Source of the DNA: Symbiodinium microadriaticum
Lineage: Eukaryota; Sar; Dinophyceae; Suessiales; Symbiodiniaceae
NCBI GenBank assembly: GCA_001939145.1
Contig: LSRX01000833.1
Location: 84,521-148,520, forward strand
DNA length: 64,000 nt
Reading direction: 5' to 3'
Shown: positions 1 to 11,105 of the stretch, in pieces
Layout of the letters: the number at the start of each line of letters is the position of its first letter
How positions within the stretch are numbered: the stretch's first letter is position 1
Program-made: the position numbers and the translations under genes
The notes under the pieces: model-generated
What the model saw: the letters and a program-made list of their open reading frames with translations, nothing else
What the model was told of the DNA's origin: nothing
The model's database searches: none

Positions 1-360
<360 letters not shown>

Positions 361-3300
361 TACTACCATCATCGCTACTGCCACAACTACGACTGCGATG
401 GCGGTGCTTCCCAGAAGCCACTACTAAACACGACGAAGACGGTGATGGCTCCAAGTGCTAGGTGAAATCCCGTCTCAGGTGCCGGCTTTCCCACTTCTCA
501 GCTCTCCGGTGCCACTGTCGGCACCCATCTCTCTGGCGGAGTCGTTGGGCTGGCGCCCCTGAGTTGCAGGGGTGGAGGATTCCGCTTTCTGGGGCGTCTT
601 TGTCTGCCCAGGTCAGGCGACTCCTCAACGCACGCCGGTGTCATTGATGCAGTCCTTGATTGAGATGCCATCCCCCTTCACTGTCAATGGGCGTGCAGGG
701 GCAGGCCGGAGGTGCCGGAGGAGCATGTCGCGAACGAATAGAGTTTGTTGCTGGTTCCGGCACCAAGCTGCTGAGATTCTTTTCAGGCATGGTTGGTGGA
801 AACGGCATCTTTAGCTTCACGTTGCGCAAGGCAGCATGTCAGCACAGGTGATGTCAATGCGGGAAATGAAATCTCAGACGCTGGAGCAGGCAGATGGCAC
901 CGAGCTCGGGCTCAATGTGTCACACTCCAACGACGTCCGGGCCCTGCAGATGAAGGGATGCACCAAGCAGCAAAGGGGTGGCTGTTTTCAGGAAGTCGGC
1001 CGCAGATGCTGAAGCACGTTTACAGGTTTATCAGAGGCAGTTGAACAGGGCACGACTTTTCTCCACTCGTACTCGTGACGCCTCAGAGGGGTCGTGACCC
1101 TTGCTCGTGTCACCATTGTCATGAGTCAAAAAGATGGGATTCCCGTCGTGCCGAGGATCGTGTGCTGTGTGTGGAGGGCATCCGCCCGGGCGGAGCTGTG
1201 GAAGCCTGGAATCGCCAGTGCCTGGGCCCAGGCCCGAACGCGATGACAGTGGTTCTACTTGACAGCATGTGCGTGGGCAGCTTGTGCTTGCTCGATGGTT
1301 CACAAAGTCAAGTCGCAAGGATGCTCTCCCTGCTACTTTGCTCGCCTGCAGAAGTTCTGCTTGCAGGAAGCACTTTTACGGAGAAAGCCGTGTTTCAAGG
1401 AGTTCCTCGGCCGGCACAAGGGATTCCCATCAACAGGTTGGAAAGCACGTTTTTCTTTGATTTTATTTTGTTTATTTGTCTTTTTCATAGCTTTGGACCC
1501 CCCGAAAGCAATTTCGGGTGGCTTCTCCTTGTTGTGTGTTGGAAAAACCGTTGAAGAAGAGCTCAAGCCCACACAAGCAGCCGGTTTCCCGGCACGCGAT
1601 TCTTTGGGACTTTGGCCTTTGGTTGAACCCAGAGTTCTGGAACCCAGGTTGAACCTGGGTTTGAAACTGGGTTGAACGTGGACCTGGGTTGAACCCAGAG
1701 TTCGGGAACCCAGATTCAATCCAGGTTGAGCCTCAGAGAAAAAGTCCCTCCCCCAACTCCAACAGCAGCCGCAAAAAAAGCAGAAGTTTGCAAGGATCGC
1801 ATTATCAGTGTTAACCAGATCTGCTACGACCCCAACAAGATGCTCCAGGACGTTGAGTGAGAAGGCTCCAGGATTAAGAGTTTCAAGCTTCGGAAGATTT
1901 TGGTTCGAGGCTTGCAAATCGTTCACGCGTGATGAGGTCTGCTGCATGGAGTGGGCAGTCTTGGGCTCTGGTAACCACGTGTTCCAGAGCGCAGCATGCC
2001 TCCAATAGCATCCAATAGCTACGCTGATCTATGCCTTTCCAGGAGTGCAAGGAAAAGCAGCTGCTGAAGCTCACGATCGCTCGCGGCAATGTTTCTCTGC
2101 CCTCAGCCCCGGCTCAGGCACACTTCATGTTGAGCGGTTGGACCTATGAGGATGATGTTGCTTGCCCTGCCACCGCCTGCAGAAGAATCCTGACGAGGGA
2201 ACAGGTTAACCCTCCATACTTGCGGTGCGGTGCTGCATCGAAGAAGGGCACTTTCAGAGCTAAAGCATTTGCAAAAGCAGTGAGCTGGCCAGGGGCCTGG
2301 ATCTGCCTCCCTCCGTGCAGATGCCTCCGAGTTCGTGGCGTCCTCATTCGAAAATGTGCGATGCTTCTTGATCGCCTGCAGCTTTCACTTCGCAGAGGGT
2401 CCACTTTACAATCAAGCCCCTAGTCTCGAGAAGCACCAAGAATGTCATTAAACTTAGTCTTGCCGAGGTCGGTTTTAAGGATCTTTTGGCTTATTTCGGT
2501 TTCGTGCCACTGGCCATATGCCATGGTGCTGCTCACATCCTGTACAACAACATCTGCCTCTTCGTGCATTTTCCGTTCCCAGGTGCCCGGTGTGACGTCC
2601 AAGCCCACGACCAACGGTGCAGACGAGAAGAAGGACTTCCCTTGCTTGTTGGAACATGTATGCTTGTTTCCAGTGCCCGCTTTCCATCCATCTAGCCGGA
2701 ACTGTTGCTTCAACTGCGGCGCAAAGTCTTCAGTTTTCCAGGTGCGAAACGTTGGGCATGTCTTGGCGGTTGCGAGAAGTTTTCGATGGACCGGTGTGGG
2801 TGTGGTTGCGTAGAGTCGGGCTGAGTGCACGCAGCAAGACCAATAGAGATGGGCTCAAGCTGCCCTCCAAAGCCTCGCACCCTCGGACTTGGAAGGATCC
2901 TTCCTTTCCAACAAGTTGGGTCGACAGTGTAGACTCTCCCCTCGAAAATCGACTGTTCCGAGAACTACCTTCTGCGGCCATCTTCGTCAATGTCCTTGAC
3001 AAAGGAGGATGGGACTCCCAAGAACAGCGAGGTCGACGTCTAGGCACAAGGGGTCCACAAGTGGCACATTGGCACATTTCATCTGCAGCTGTGGCCTTCG
3101 TCGAGCCTGAAACAAGCGTGATCTCCGTTGAGCCAGGTGGTCAGGTGGTGAGTGACCCAACTGCCTGCAGCGCGCGGCAGAAAGAAGGCTGTTCTTCCGG
3201 GAACACCGAGTTCAGGATCACTCAACACGAGCTCACAAGATCTTGGAGTCTCTAAGGTAAGTGTGAGGTTCTTTCTGAATTCGACCAGAAGTCTCCTGAA

Positions 3301-5815
3301 CTTGACTTGCGAGTCGTGTTTTTTCCCTGGTTTTTTGCTTAATTCTTTTCTGCTCTGTCAATATCTCTGACACAGTCGCGGAACTTCAGATTCTAGCCGA
3401 GCTCGTCGTCTGATTCCAAACTTCTGCCACTATGTGGTTCTTACCTGCTGATAGAAGAGCATGTTCCTTTCGCACCAATGTTGCCTTGACCTAGAGAAGG
3501 CAGGAATTGACGAGCTTTGCGCAATGTGTCCGCTCAGCTTGGTGGCGATGCCATGTCCGAAACGCAGAGGTTAGCTCGGAAAGAGACTTGGGCACGTGGT
3601 TCACGCTCGAGGGGCGACGTCTCTCGGACGAGATTTCTCTTGTCGGCAGAGGCAGCGGCCTGTCGAGTTGAAATTGAGGCTGACAGGCCTTGGTGCATGG
3701 GTCGCCAAATGCAGTCATGAGTCGAGGCTGTGCGGGTGCCAACAGTTGGCAAGACTGGAACTGGAACCTGCACAAAGAGCCGTCTCTATAAGATCAGCTG
3801 CCTTCTCTGCTTCAATTTGATGGTGTTAGGCAGTTAGGCTGCTTATGACCATATGCCTGCAAAGAGTTCCAGGCAGGGCGGCTGTCAACGAGACGGGAGA
3901 AGCGAGAAGTCTGGCAGGTGTGCATAAGCTCGTCCGTTTTGTAATCTGGGCCACACCGACAGAACAGAAACCCGGAGCAAGCTGCAGCCCTGAGCCCGCA
4001 ACCGCTACTATAGCTTTTCAGTGCAGTAGGTGGTGCCAACACCTAGATGTGTGGCCTGGAGCAACTTCAGTACGTGTCGAACCGAGCAGTGCTGCTGGGC
4101 GGACTCGTCTAAAAGTCTCGAAAGACAGAGGATCACAGGCATCGATTGGCTGTTCTTCTGCTGTGCAAGGGACGTTCCTACGTTCAGCAGCAACGGCCGA
4201 CTGGCACAGACCCAGCTTGAACACTGAACGGTTCAGTTAGGTGCACCGAGCACCTAGATTTTGGCACCGAGATGCACCAAGGGTATTAGTGGAGGTTTGC
4301 AGAGCGTCCAGAATATGCAATACGCTTCGGTACGACCGGTTACGAGAGAGCATTTGAACGTCTTGAGATGGTTGCCCCAGGCTGCACCTTTGAGGGAGGG
4401 GGTTGCGTCAAGTTGCGTGCGTGCTGAATCCGGACCCTAAGCCTACAAGTCTGTATGACATCGACTATGAGACAAGACACACTCGCGAGTAGTGCTCTGA
4501 GCTTTTCAAGACTGGATGAAGGAAGCTTGGAGTGCAGGTGCCAATGTGAGCAGCCATAGGCGCGTTGAGAAGTCTTGTAAGTCACACCTTGCCGTGGTGA
4601 TGTGGCACTGCGGGCAGTGCTTGGGCGGAGAGATGAGCCACACAGTCCCTGTGGGGTCAGTTGCTGCGGATTCAACACACGGATGTGTCCGTGCACATTT
4701 CTATGAAGGCCACTACTTTGCTTCCCGATTGCTGCAGGAACTGAAGGGACTGACGTGGCTCCTGCACTACCTGTCAATGAGATGTTCCTGCCATCACATC
4801 GTGTCACCAGCAGGAGAAAATGAGACAGCCTGCAATCTTTTAAGGATTTCTCAAAGAGCGCCTTGCTGCAGGGAGGCATGTGGCCAAGATTCGCAGCGAC
4901 TTCCAGCACTGCGTTCATGTCGGCTCCAAGCTGCAGACAGCCAGAGAGACACAACGAGCCTGGCTTCCGTGTATTGGTCACCGCATCTGCTGCAGGCAGC
5001 CACGAAGTCAAGTGGTGTGTCTGTATCAAGATCCGCTTAGTCAAATCTAGGCTGCGTGATGTAGATGTTGACTTGCTGTTGCCTGGTGGAGGCAGCATGG
5101 TTTCGCCCTACCAGACGCAGGGCCGTTGGCAGCACAGCTCTGGGGGCGACATTGAAATCAAAGTGGATGGCCCGGATCTCGGTGGACGGCTGCCCTTCCG
5201 TAGACATACAAGCAACAACAAGCATGTTGCAATTAGCCGCAACATTGTTTATATGGTGGTCAGCAGATGTCAACAGGACTCAGGGCATTCTTACCATAAC
5301 AAATGGACACATCAGAACCCGTGACAGCGCTGGCCGCTCGTCTTCCACGGAACATCGTGGAGACCTCACGCGTCTTAGCCGTTTGTACACCGCTCTCTTC
5401 AGTTGGCCTGTGCAGGCACCGGACAGTCTGTGGCAGCCTGTCTGAAGATAGCAGTCAACATGTCGTTGATTCCTTGGGTGAGTTCGGCACACGCTGTGCC
5501 TTTGGAGTTCACTGCTGTCAGCAACACAGTCGGTGCCGCGCCGCTGCCGCCCTTGCCAGATGCGGATTGTGTTCCTGTTCCCTCAGAGTCGTCGTTGCCG
5601 TGGGGAATCGATCGAAGGCAAATCAACATTCCGAGGTCATCAGCCACCCTACAGTGGGCAAGCAGACTCTGGAGACCTCGAAGTTCTGCAGCGGAGACGG
5701 CCTGGACTACTTTGGTGCCTCGAGTCGCAATATGGGGAGCGGGTCATCCGCTGCGGTCTCACGGTGGTACTCGTAATTGAAGAGTAGGCCAGACGGAGGC
5801 GAGGTACTCGTTTCA
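361..5815. other. Unassigned region, no recognisable gene
   Basis: Open frames exist on both strands, the longest being a minus-strand frame of 252 codons at 4340-5098 and a plus-strand frame of 174 codons at 4516-5040 that overlap antisense. Neither has a motif I recognise and the amino-acid composition does not clearly favour either. The plus strand may carry upstream exons of the gene that ends at 5905, because a Pro/Ala/Ser-rich plus frame runs through 5403-5780, but no junction could be fixed. Confidence 0.5.
1617..1735. repeat. Short inverted and direct repeats around GGTTGAACCCAGAGTTC
   Basis: The 17-base word GGTTGAACCCAGAGTTC occurs twice, near 1621 and 1687, with related words AACCCAGGTTGAACCTGGGTT and GAACGTGGACCTGGGTTGAA between them. 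The central word is nearly a perfect palindrome (AACCCAGGTT / AACCTGGGTT), so the block can fold into hairpins. A minus-strand frame reads through it as a repeated Asn-Leu-Gly-Ser-Arg-Thr-Leu-Gly-Ser-Thr peptide, which is probably a by-product. Confidence 0.7.
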
Positions 5816-5905
5816 TCCTAGTCTTGTCACCAAGGCTTCAAGGGCAAGATGGATGGGGACAAGATCACCTGGAACAATGGTGTAGTGTGGACCAAGCAAC
5901 TTTGA
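5816..5905 (+). CDS. 3'-terminal exon with D-G-D-x-I-T-W motif
   Basis: A short plus-strand frame ends at a TGA at 5903-5905 and reads Cys-His-Gln-Gly-Phe-Lys-Gly-Lys-Met-Asp-Gly-Asp-Lys-Ile-Thr-Trp followed by Asn-Asn-Gly-Val-Val-Trp-Thr-Lys. From memory, similar G-x-x-D-G-D-x-I-x-W-x-(D/N)-G-x-x-W peptides recur in dinoflagellate predicted proteins, often near a terminus; their function is unknown to me. It is most likely the last exon of a plus-strand gene whose upstream exons lie before 5800 and could not be joined. The exon start is approximate. A chance frame is the alternative. Confidence 0.5.
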
Positions 5906-7911
5906 CACTGCAGGTCGTTTTGGAGCTGTTAAGCCCAACGGGCCGTAATTAAATCAGCGCAGCCCAGTGCAGTGGGCGTATCACTGGCGCTGAACGCTTA
6001 AGTGACCTTCACAGGCGGCACTGCAGCTCAAGTTCGTTCCCTTGCTCACATAATCTCACAGAATAGACTCCGAAAACCCCGCCTCAAAGTGCTCTCAGAA
6101 GGCCCTGCAAATGGCGACATGTACCTCGCAGTCGAATTTAGTAGACGATTCCAACGTGAGCCGGTGATCCTTGAAGCAAAGGTCGGAACTTGCAAAGTGC
6201 GCGACTTCTCTGTGCAAATAGTGCAGGAACATCAACGCCTGCAGCAAAGCTTGTTTCAGCAAGCACCGGCACCCTGCCGGTGGACGCAGTGTGAATGTGA
6301 CTCTGTGGCCTGTGCTCGTTGTCGCACGACGGGGTGAGCGATGCCACCTCCTTTGCGACTGCAGCGCCTGACCCAGACGCCGTTAGCAATATACCACAAT
6401 AGACTGAACGCAGATGGTGGAGAGGGAAAGCTGCTGAAAGTATGCCACGCAAATAGCATCGACATTCGATGCTGAGGCATCGCTGCCTAGCTTGCAAGCC
6501 AGAATCTTCGCACGCTGTTCATTTGCACGGGGCTCTGAAGTGACGTGCTGTACAGACACTAGAAGCCCGAGACGTCTTAGCGTCGCATCCTCAGCATGGC
6601 GGAGCAAAACATCGACATCACGTTCGATGAGGCCACACGGATTATATCATCAGTCTGGGCTCAGCCTGGCATATCCCCTCGGGTGGTCAGGGTCGGGCTT
6701 CCCCTAGACGGCCGACAGGACAATCGCATCCGGGTTATGCCCAAGGAGAAGTTCAAGCAGACTGAGCAGCTTCTCTCAATAAGCAAAAGCCGCCGTGCAA
6801 CGGGCATCTCCTATTCCGCCAGGTCACTGGAGGCCGAATGCCATGGCTTTGCCGACAAGATCCAGGCACCAGTGCTCTCAAACTCGCGATGAGCCAGATC
6901 TAGCACTTTCGCCATGTTGATCGTGTCTGGGCTCACTCGGCTTCCGTCCCCTCAGCGCCCTCCACCCCCTGAGGCCTTCAGCGGCACAGTGGACATGCTT
7001 GTGGAGGCAGGCTACTGGTAACAAATCCTGAGCGGATCTTTTTCGGTCTCATCTGCCCGTGGCATCCGAAAATTTGCAGTCTGAGAGAATGTAGTCAAGA
7101 TGCGGACCAGTTGCAGGGACAGACCTGATATGACTCACGAACCCGAATGCGATTGCACTTTCCGAGACGACGCAGAATACCCGAACATCAGTAGCAAATG
7201 AAATCAAAACTCCAAAAGACTAGCATAACGATTGCCATGGCTAATCCCCTACTAGCGGCGGGTTTCAGACGCTTTCGGACGCAGGCAATGCGAGCAGTGA
7301 ACTTCGCCGCTAGTAGGCATGCACCGCGTCCAGAACGGTGCATTTTCATGGCTTATCCCCTGCTAGCGGCGGGTTTCGGACGCTTTGCGGACGCTTGCGG
7401 ATGCTTTGCGAACGCTCCGCACGCCCCAGACCCCCAACCTCTAAACGAGAACCCTTCTGCTGCGCATTCGGGAACAAGATGGTCTTCTGCTGACAGCAAC
7501 AGAGTGAGGTTGCTCGGGTTCATGGCAGCACAAGCTTTGTGGACTCTGTCAGTGTTGCCGTCTGTGAGAAGTTCCATTCCCTTAGACGATGAGTATTCAG
7601 GCAACCTTCCGTGCTTTCGCCAGCACTCTCACGTTCGACTGGCATCAGCTGATGTTTGGCAATCCGCGGGCGTAAGCTCTGGACAAGATTTGGATTCACC
7701 TGGTACTGTTGTTGGGAATGTCTACTCGAGTAGAACTCCGATTTGCATGAGTGTTTACTTGACCCTGTACGGAGCTGTTACACATCAATTCGTTAGAGCC
7801 TTCATGTGACGATTCTCGCTTTAGAAGTCCTGTCTAGCAGATCACTACATGATGATCACGCCAAATGTTTGCAAAGATGAATCCTATGGATCTTTCTCGG
7901 CGTGCCCGCGG
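5906..7911 (+). other. Unassigned region with weak plus-strand coding signal
   Basis: Plus-strand frames at 6002-6337, 6596-6892 and 7198-7809 have plausible composition. The 6596 frame begins Met-Ala-Glu-Gln-Asn-Ile-Asp-Ile-Thr-Phe-Asp-Glu-Ala and is rich in charged residues. None shows a family motif and they are not clearly joined. The 7198-7809 frame contains the duplicated segment described separately. Confidence 0.3.
7236..7400 (+). repeat. Imperfect duplication encoding P-L-L-A-A-G-F
   Basis: Two copies about 113 bases apart begin ATGGCTAATCCCCTACTAGC and ATGGCTTATCCCCTGCTAGC and continue with GGCGGGTTTC then GACGCTTT and GGACGC. Both read Met-Ala-(Asn/Tyr)-Pro-Leu-Leu-Ala-Ala-Gly-Phe in the same plus frame. 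The second copy runs into a further short repeat (GGACGCTTTGCGGACGCTTGCGG and variants). Part of the first unit, CTAGCGGCG, also recurs as its reverse complement CGCCGCTAG near 7308. This looks like a dispersed repeat family rather than an exon. Confidence 0.6.
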
Positions 7912-7937
7912 AGACAGACAGACACACACACAGACAG

Positions 7938-7971
<34 letters not shown>

Positions 7972-8240
7972 AATGGCCCACACACCGCAGGTGCTGGACG
8001 GAGAAGCGCAAAAGATTGAGGAAGAGAAACTTCGGGCCATCGGTCAGCGAAATCGTGCGGGCCCCGGCATCTTTCGCCTGCGTGCATTTGTGTGTGTGTG
8101 TGTCTCTCTGTGTGTGCATGTGGTATACGGTATGCATGCATGCAACGCACTGCAATGCAATGCAATGTAAGGTAGTATAATGTACAGCAATGCAATGTAT
8201 GTGTATGCATGTGTGCATGTGTGTGTGTGTGAGGTAACAG
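7912..8240. repeat. CA/GT dinucleotide and ATGC-rich tracts
   Basis: A (CA)n tract interrupted by GACA occupies about 7912-7973, a GT tract with TCTCTC about 8089-8122, TGCAATGCAATGCAATG words about 8150-8190, and a further GT tract about 8200-8232. The frames read through these tracts (Thr-His or Val-Cys repeats) are artefacts of the repeats. Confidence 0.95.
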
Positions 8241-8519
8241 GTCAAGGCAGACTGTGAATACCAACTGTCGCCGCATTGCTTGCAGCACATTCACAGATGT
8301 CAAAAGGTCGCAGGTGCAAGGTGACCCTTGGCTTAGACACACAGTTCAGTTTTGCCTACGTGCAAGTTTGCCGCAATCTGCTTCACGTTGAACAGGGCAT
8401 GCTTTCAAGTAAGGCCAGCAGACAGCAACATCCAATGTTTGTTTGAGTAGCCAAATCCAACCAAGAGTACGCCCAACTTGTCGAGAGTGTATGTGGAGAT
8501 ACACCCAACTTGTCCAGAG

Positions 8520-8725
8520 TGTATGTGAATGTCTAAGTGTACGTGTACGTGTTCGTGTACGTGTACATGTATGCGTATGTGTCTGTATGTACGTGCATGT
8601 GTGCGTCTGTATGTGTTTGTATCGGTATGTATGTGCATGATTGTGCATGTATGTGTAGTTATGTGTTTATATGATCATGTATCTATGCGCGCGCGTGTGT
8701 GTGTGTGTGGGTATGTTTGCATTTG
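8520..8725. repeat. Degenerate GTGTAC/GTATGT repeat tract
   Basis: A purine-pyrimidine alternating stretch composed of TGTACG, TGTATG, TGCATG and finally CGCGCGTGTGTG words. Alternation of this kind can adopt left-handed DNA, which is a general property and not demonstrated here. It lies about 250 bases upstream of the acyltransferase gene. Confidence 0.93.
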
Positions 8726-8970
8726 CATGTTCGGGGCTCCTTCAAAACAGGCGTTTTTTTGCACGACTTTACTTGAAGTTTGTCGGACACATCGACAGCA
8801 GCATTGCCTATCGTTCCACAAACCGCGGTTTTTGACAAAGCAGTGTCCACAACTGTAGTCACCAGAAGCTACAGCCACCGAAACAAGGCAGATCAGCAAA
8901 CTACGACACGTGGGACGTGCTGCACTCGCTGCAGAGTGTGGCTGCTAGTGCCATCCGCGGCATAGACCAG

Positions 8971-10083
8971 ATGGATGTGCTCGAGCACCTTACCGGGATT
9001 CGCAGTCTGTTGGCATTGTGGATCGTCTGTGGGCATTACATGCCCGCGGCATCTACTTTAGGCATTCTTCAAGCTGCGACTTGCCGCTCTTTCACGGCGG
9101 TAGATGTTTTTATAGTGATGAGCGGCTTTGTCACACAGTGGTCCTACGGCAAGCGTTTGCGAAGCGGTCAGCTGAGTATTGGACGTTTCTACATTCGCCG
9201 CCTATCCTACACTGTCGTAACAACCTACGTGGCCATGGTTGTAAGCATTCTCGTCGTCCTGGCCGTTCCAGCGTACAGAAGCAGCTTCATGCCGAGCGCT
9301 TGGACTACATTCAGTTGCTTTACGTTTGTAGCTCATTGGATCCGCCCTTCTACATGGTGCCCGGCACCTCCATCATGGACCATTGAAGCTTTGATCCCGA
9401 GCTGGCTCCTGTATCCCTTCTTGCGGGAGCTTGTTGAGCGGGTTGATGCTAAGCATGGGCGTTGTGCACTTCTGATGACCACAGTCTTGGTGCACTTGGT
9501 GTCCTTTGGGCCACTCTATGCTTTGTACATCCAGCAGGGGCAGCAGCTTACATGGGGTCAATATGCTACCGGTTTCATGTGGCCGCCAGCGCAGCTGGGT
9601 GATTTCGCAATTGGCGTCATCACGGCGTTCTGCTGTCAGAAGGAGGATGATCAGAAGCGCGACGAGGGATGGAGTGCAGTTGCCAAAGCCGTCCTGGCTG
9701 ATCTCTCCTTGTTGCTTTGTGCGGGATTGGTCCTTCTTCTGCCTGTTCCTTTGACTCACGCAGAGTGTGAGACCAACTCCAATGCTCTCCTCACACACGC
9801 GCTCGCCTTGCCGATCGCTTTGTTCATGTACGGCTCTAGGAAAGGCGGTCTTGGTGCTTACTTTCTGAGCCACAAAGCACTCGTCTCTCTGGGGAAGTAC
9901 AGTTTCGAAGTCTATCTCTTCCAGTGGCCTTTGCTCGCAATTTTCCGCCAGCTTTGTCAGCAGTGGCCCTTAGCACCGGATACTTTTATGGCCTTCTTAC
10001 TGCTGCTGTGGCTCGTTGCCGGGCTGTATGTTGAAGCTATTGCACCGGTCATAACCGACGTCGTGCGCAGCTTCTCAGCTTGA
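8971..10083 (+). CDS. Acyltransferase family 3 membrane protein
   Basis: An uninterrupted plus-strand frame of 370 codons (388 from an upstream ATG at 8917). The N-terminus reads Leu-Thr-Gly-Ile-Arg-Ser-Leu-Leu-Ala-Leu-Trp-Ile-Val-Cys-Gly-His-Tyr, the conserved first helix of the acyltransferase-3 family (OafA/NRF-6 type) with its catalytic-type His, followed by Val-Asp-Val-Phe-Ile-Val-Met-Ser-Gly-Phe. About ten hydrophobic segments follow, and the last third has the typical Leu-Gly-Lys-Tyr-Ser-Phe-Glu-Val-Tyr-Leu-Phe-Gln-Trp-Pro-Leu helix. Members transfer acyl groups, mostly to sugars or lipids, inside a membrane; the substrate here is unknown. I prefer the ATG at 8971 because family homology begins there, but the extra 18 residues are in frame and a 5' exon is possible. 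The lack of introns in so long a frame contrasts with the other recognised genes and may point to retroposition or bacterial ancestry. Confidence 0.9.
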   Translation: MDVLEHLTGIRSLLALWIVCGHYMPAASTLGILQAATCRSFTAVDVFIVMSGFVTQWSYGKRLRSGQLSIGRFYIRRLSYTVVTTYVAMVVSILVVLAVPAYRSSFMPSAWTTFSCFTFVAHWIRPSTWCPAPPSWTIEALIPSWLLYPFLRELVERVDAKHGRCALLMTTVLVHLVSFGPLYALYIQQGQQLTWGQYATGFMWPPAQLGDFAIGVITAFCCQKEDDQKRDEGWSAVAKAVLADLSLLLCAGLVLLLPVPLTHAECETNSNALLTHALALPIALFMYGSRKGGLGAYFLSHKALVSLGKYSFEVYLFQWPLLAIFRQLCQQWPLAPDTFMAFLLLLWLVAGLYVEAIAPVITDVVRSFSA

Positions 10084-10640
10084 CCCGACGCTTACGGCTG
10101 CCATCTTTGACGTTGATAGGCCTGGCGACCGTTTCCTGTTTCCTGGTGTCTTCATTCTGACAATGTTGGCATTCATGGTCTCGTATTTTGCGGAGCTTCA
10201 GCATCTCCGAGGATGAGGCGGCGCTCAGCAACAACAAACCAAGCTATCCGCGAGAGTTCTCAGAAGCTTCCAAACGGACGGCGTTGAGCACGAATCCTCA
10301 GCAAGTGCCGCTACCACGAGTTCGTCTGAGGTCAGATCTGGGTAATCGAGGTGGGCTCCGCAGCACCGGCATGATGAAAGCTGATAGAGCCACCAGTGCC
10401 CAGTTGCAGGCTTGCACAACTGAGAAAACACACTCCTTGCTGAGTGAAGCAGTCGTGTGTCCGATGTGTTCACGGGCCTTAATAGTCCCATGCTGATCCG
10501 AAGCCAAAACATCGGCCCCCGTGGAAGCAGAGCTACCTTTAGCAGTTCGGGGTCCTTCATGTTGAGAACACACAGTAAAACCTCAGAACGACATGGAGGT
10601 ATGACCCTGGGATATTCTGGGTATTGTTGTTGAGTTGCTG
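10084..10640. other. Intergenic, weak plus-strand coding-like frames
   Basis: After the acyltransferase stop there is a plus frame at 10188-10496 and antisense frames of about 100 codons. A Ser/Ala-rich plus reading around 10240-10320 could be a 5' exon of the coiled-coil gene just downstream, but no splice junction is convincing. Confidence 0.3.
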
Positions 10641-10679
10641 TTAGACGGCTGATGCATTTGCACGCCCCAAGGTGCCGAG

Positions 10680-11105
10680 ATGGAGGCTGAGGCGCGGAGG
10701 CGGAAGCAGCTGAGCATGCAGGTGCCTTCGGATGCCTTCGGCTTGCCTTCTACTTTGCTCTGCCTTTTGAGTGCCTTGGGTTTTGGGACATCCGCTCGCA
10801 TTTTCGCGCCAGGCAGCGATCCAGGAGAAAACAGCCGAGCTCGAGAGGACGCTCGGCAAGGACTCCAAAGGGCTGGGACCCGGTTTAGCTCTCCAGGAGT
10901 CTGAGCCTTGTCGCATGACTTTCACTTGCAGCTAGTGGCAGGCCTCCAGAACGAAAAGCGAAACAGTTTGTGCCAGCTAGAGACACGACCCCCCAGGGTG
11001 CAGAATGCCGTGCAACCCTGCTGAGGCTCGTCTTTCAGCTCAATTCCCTGGAGCGTGTGGAGAGGGAGCAGTTCGCGCTCATTGAAAAACTTAGCACACT
11101 TGGTG
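10680..11105 (+). CDS. Coiled-coil protein, exons
   Basis: Three plus-strand segments in different frames look like helical coding sequence. At 10680 the reading is Met-Glu-Ala-Glu-Ala-Arg-Arg-Arg-Lys-Gln-Leu. Near 10815-10905 it is Ala-Ile-Gln-Glu-Lys-Thr-Ala-Glu-Leu-Glu-Arg-Thr-Leu-Gly-Lys. After an AG at about 10931 it is Leu-Val-Ala-Gly-Leu-Gln-Asn-Glu-Lys-Arg-Asn-Ser. Near 11035-11095 a last piece reads Phe-Gln-Leu-Asn-Ser-Leu-Glu-Arg-Val-Glu-Arg-Glu-Gln-Phe-Ala-Leu-Ile-Glu-Lys-Leu. The heptad spacing of Leu/Ile/Phe with Glu/Arg between is typical of coiled coils. Exon borders are not fixed and no family is recognised. Confidence 0.45.

Noticed and set aside
4340-5098. 252-codon minus-strand frame as a gene
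   Set aside because: No motif, Ser/Arg/Leu-heavy composition, and an antisense plus-strand frame of 174 codons over the same bases; a chance frame cannot be excluded.
7900-8240. Z-DNA-forming regulatory element
   Set aside because: Alternating purine-pyrimidine tracts are compatible with it, but sequence alone shows no function.
7834-8342. Long frames rich in Thr-His or Val-Cys across the CA/GT tracts
   Set aside because: They are translations of dinucleotide repeats; both strands and several frames are open for the same reason.
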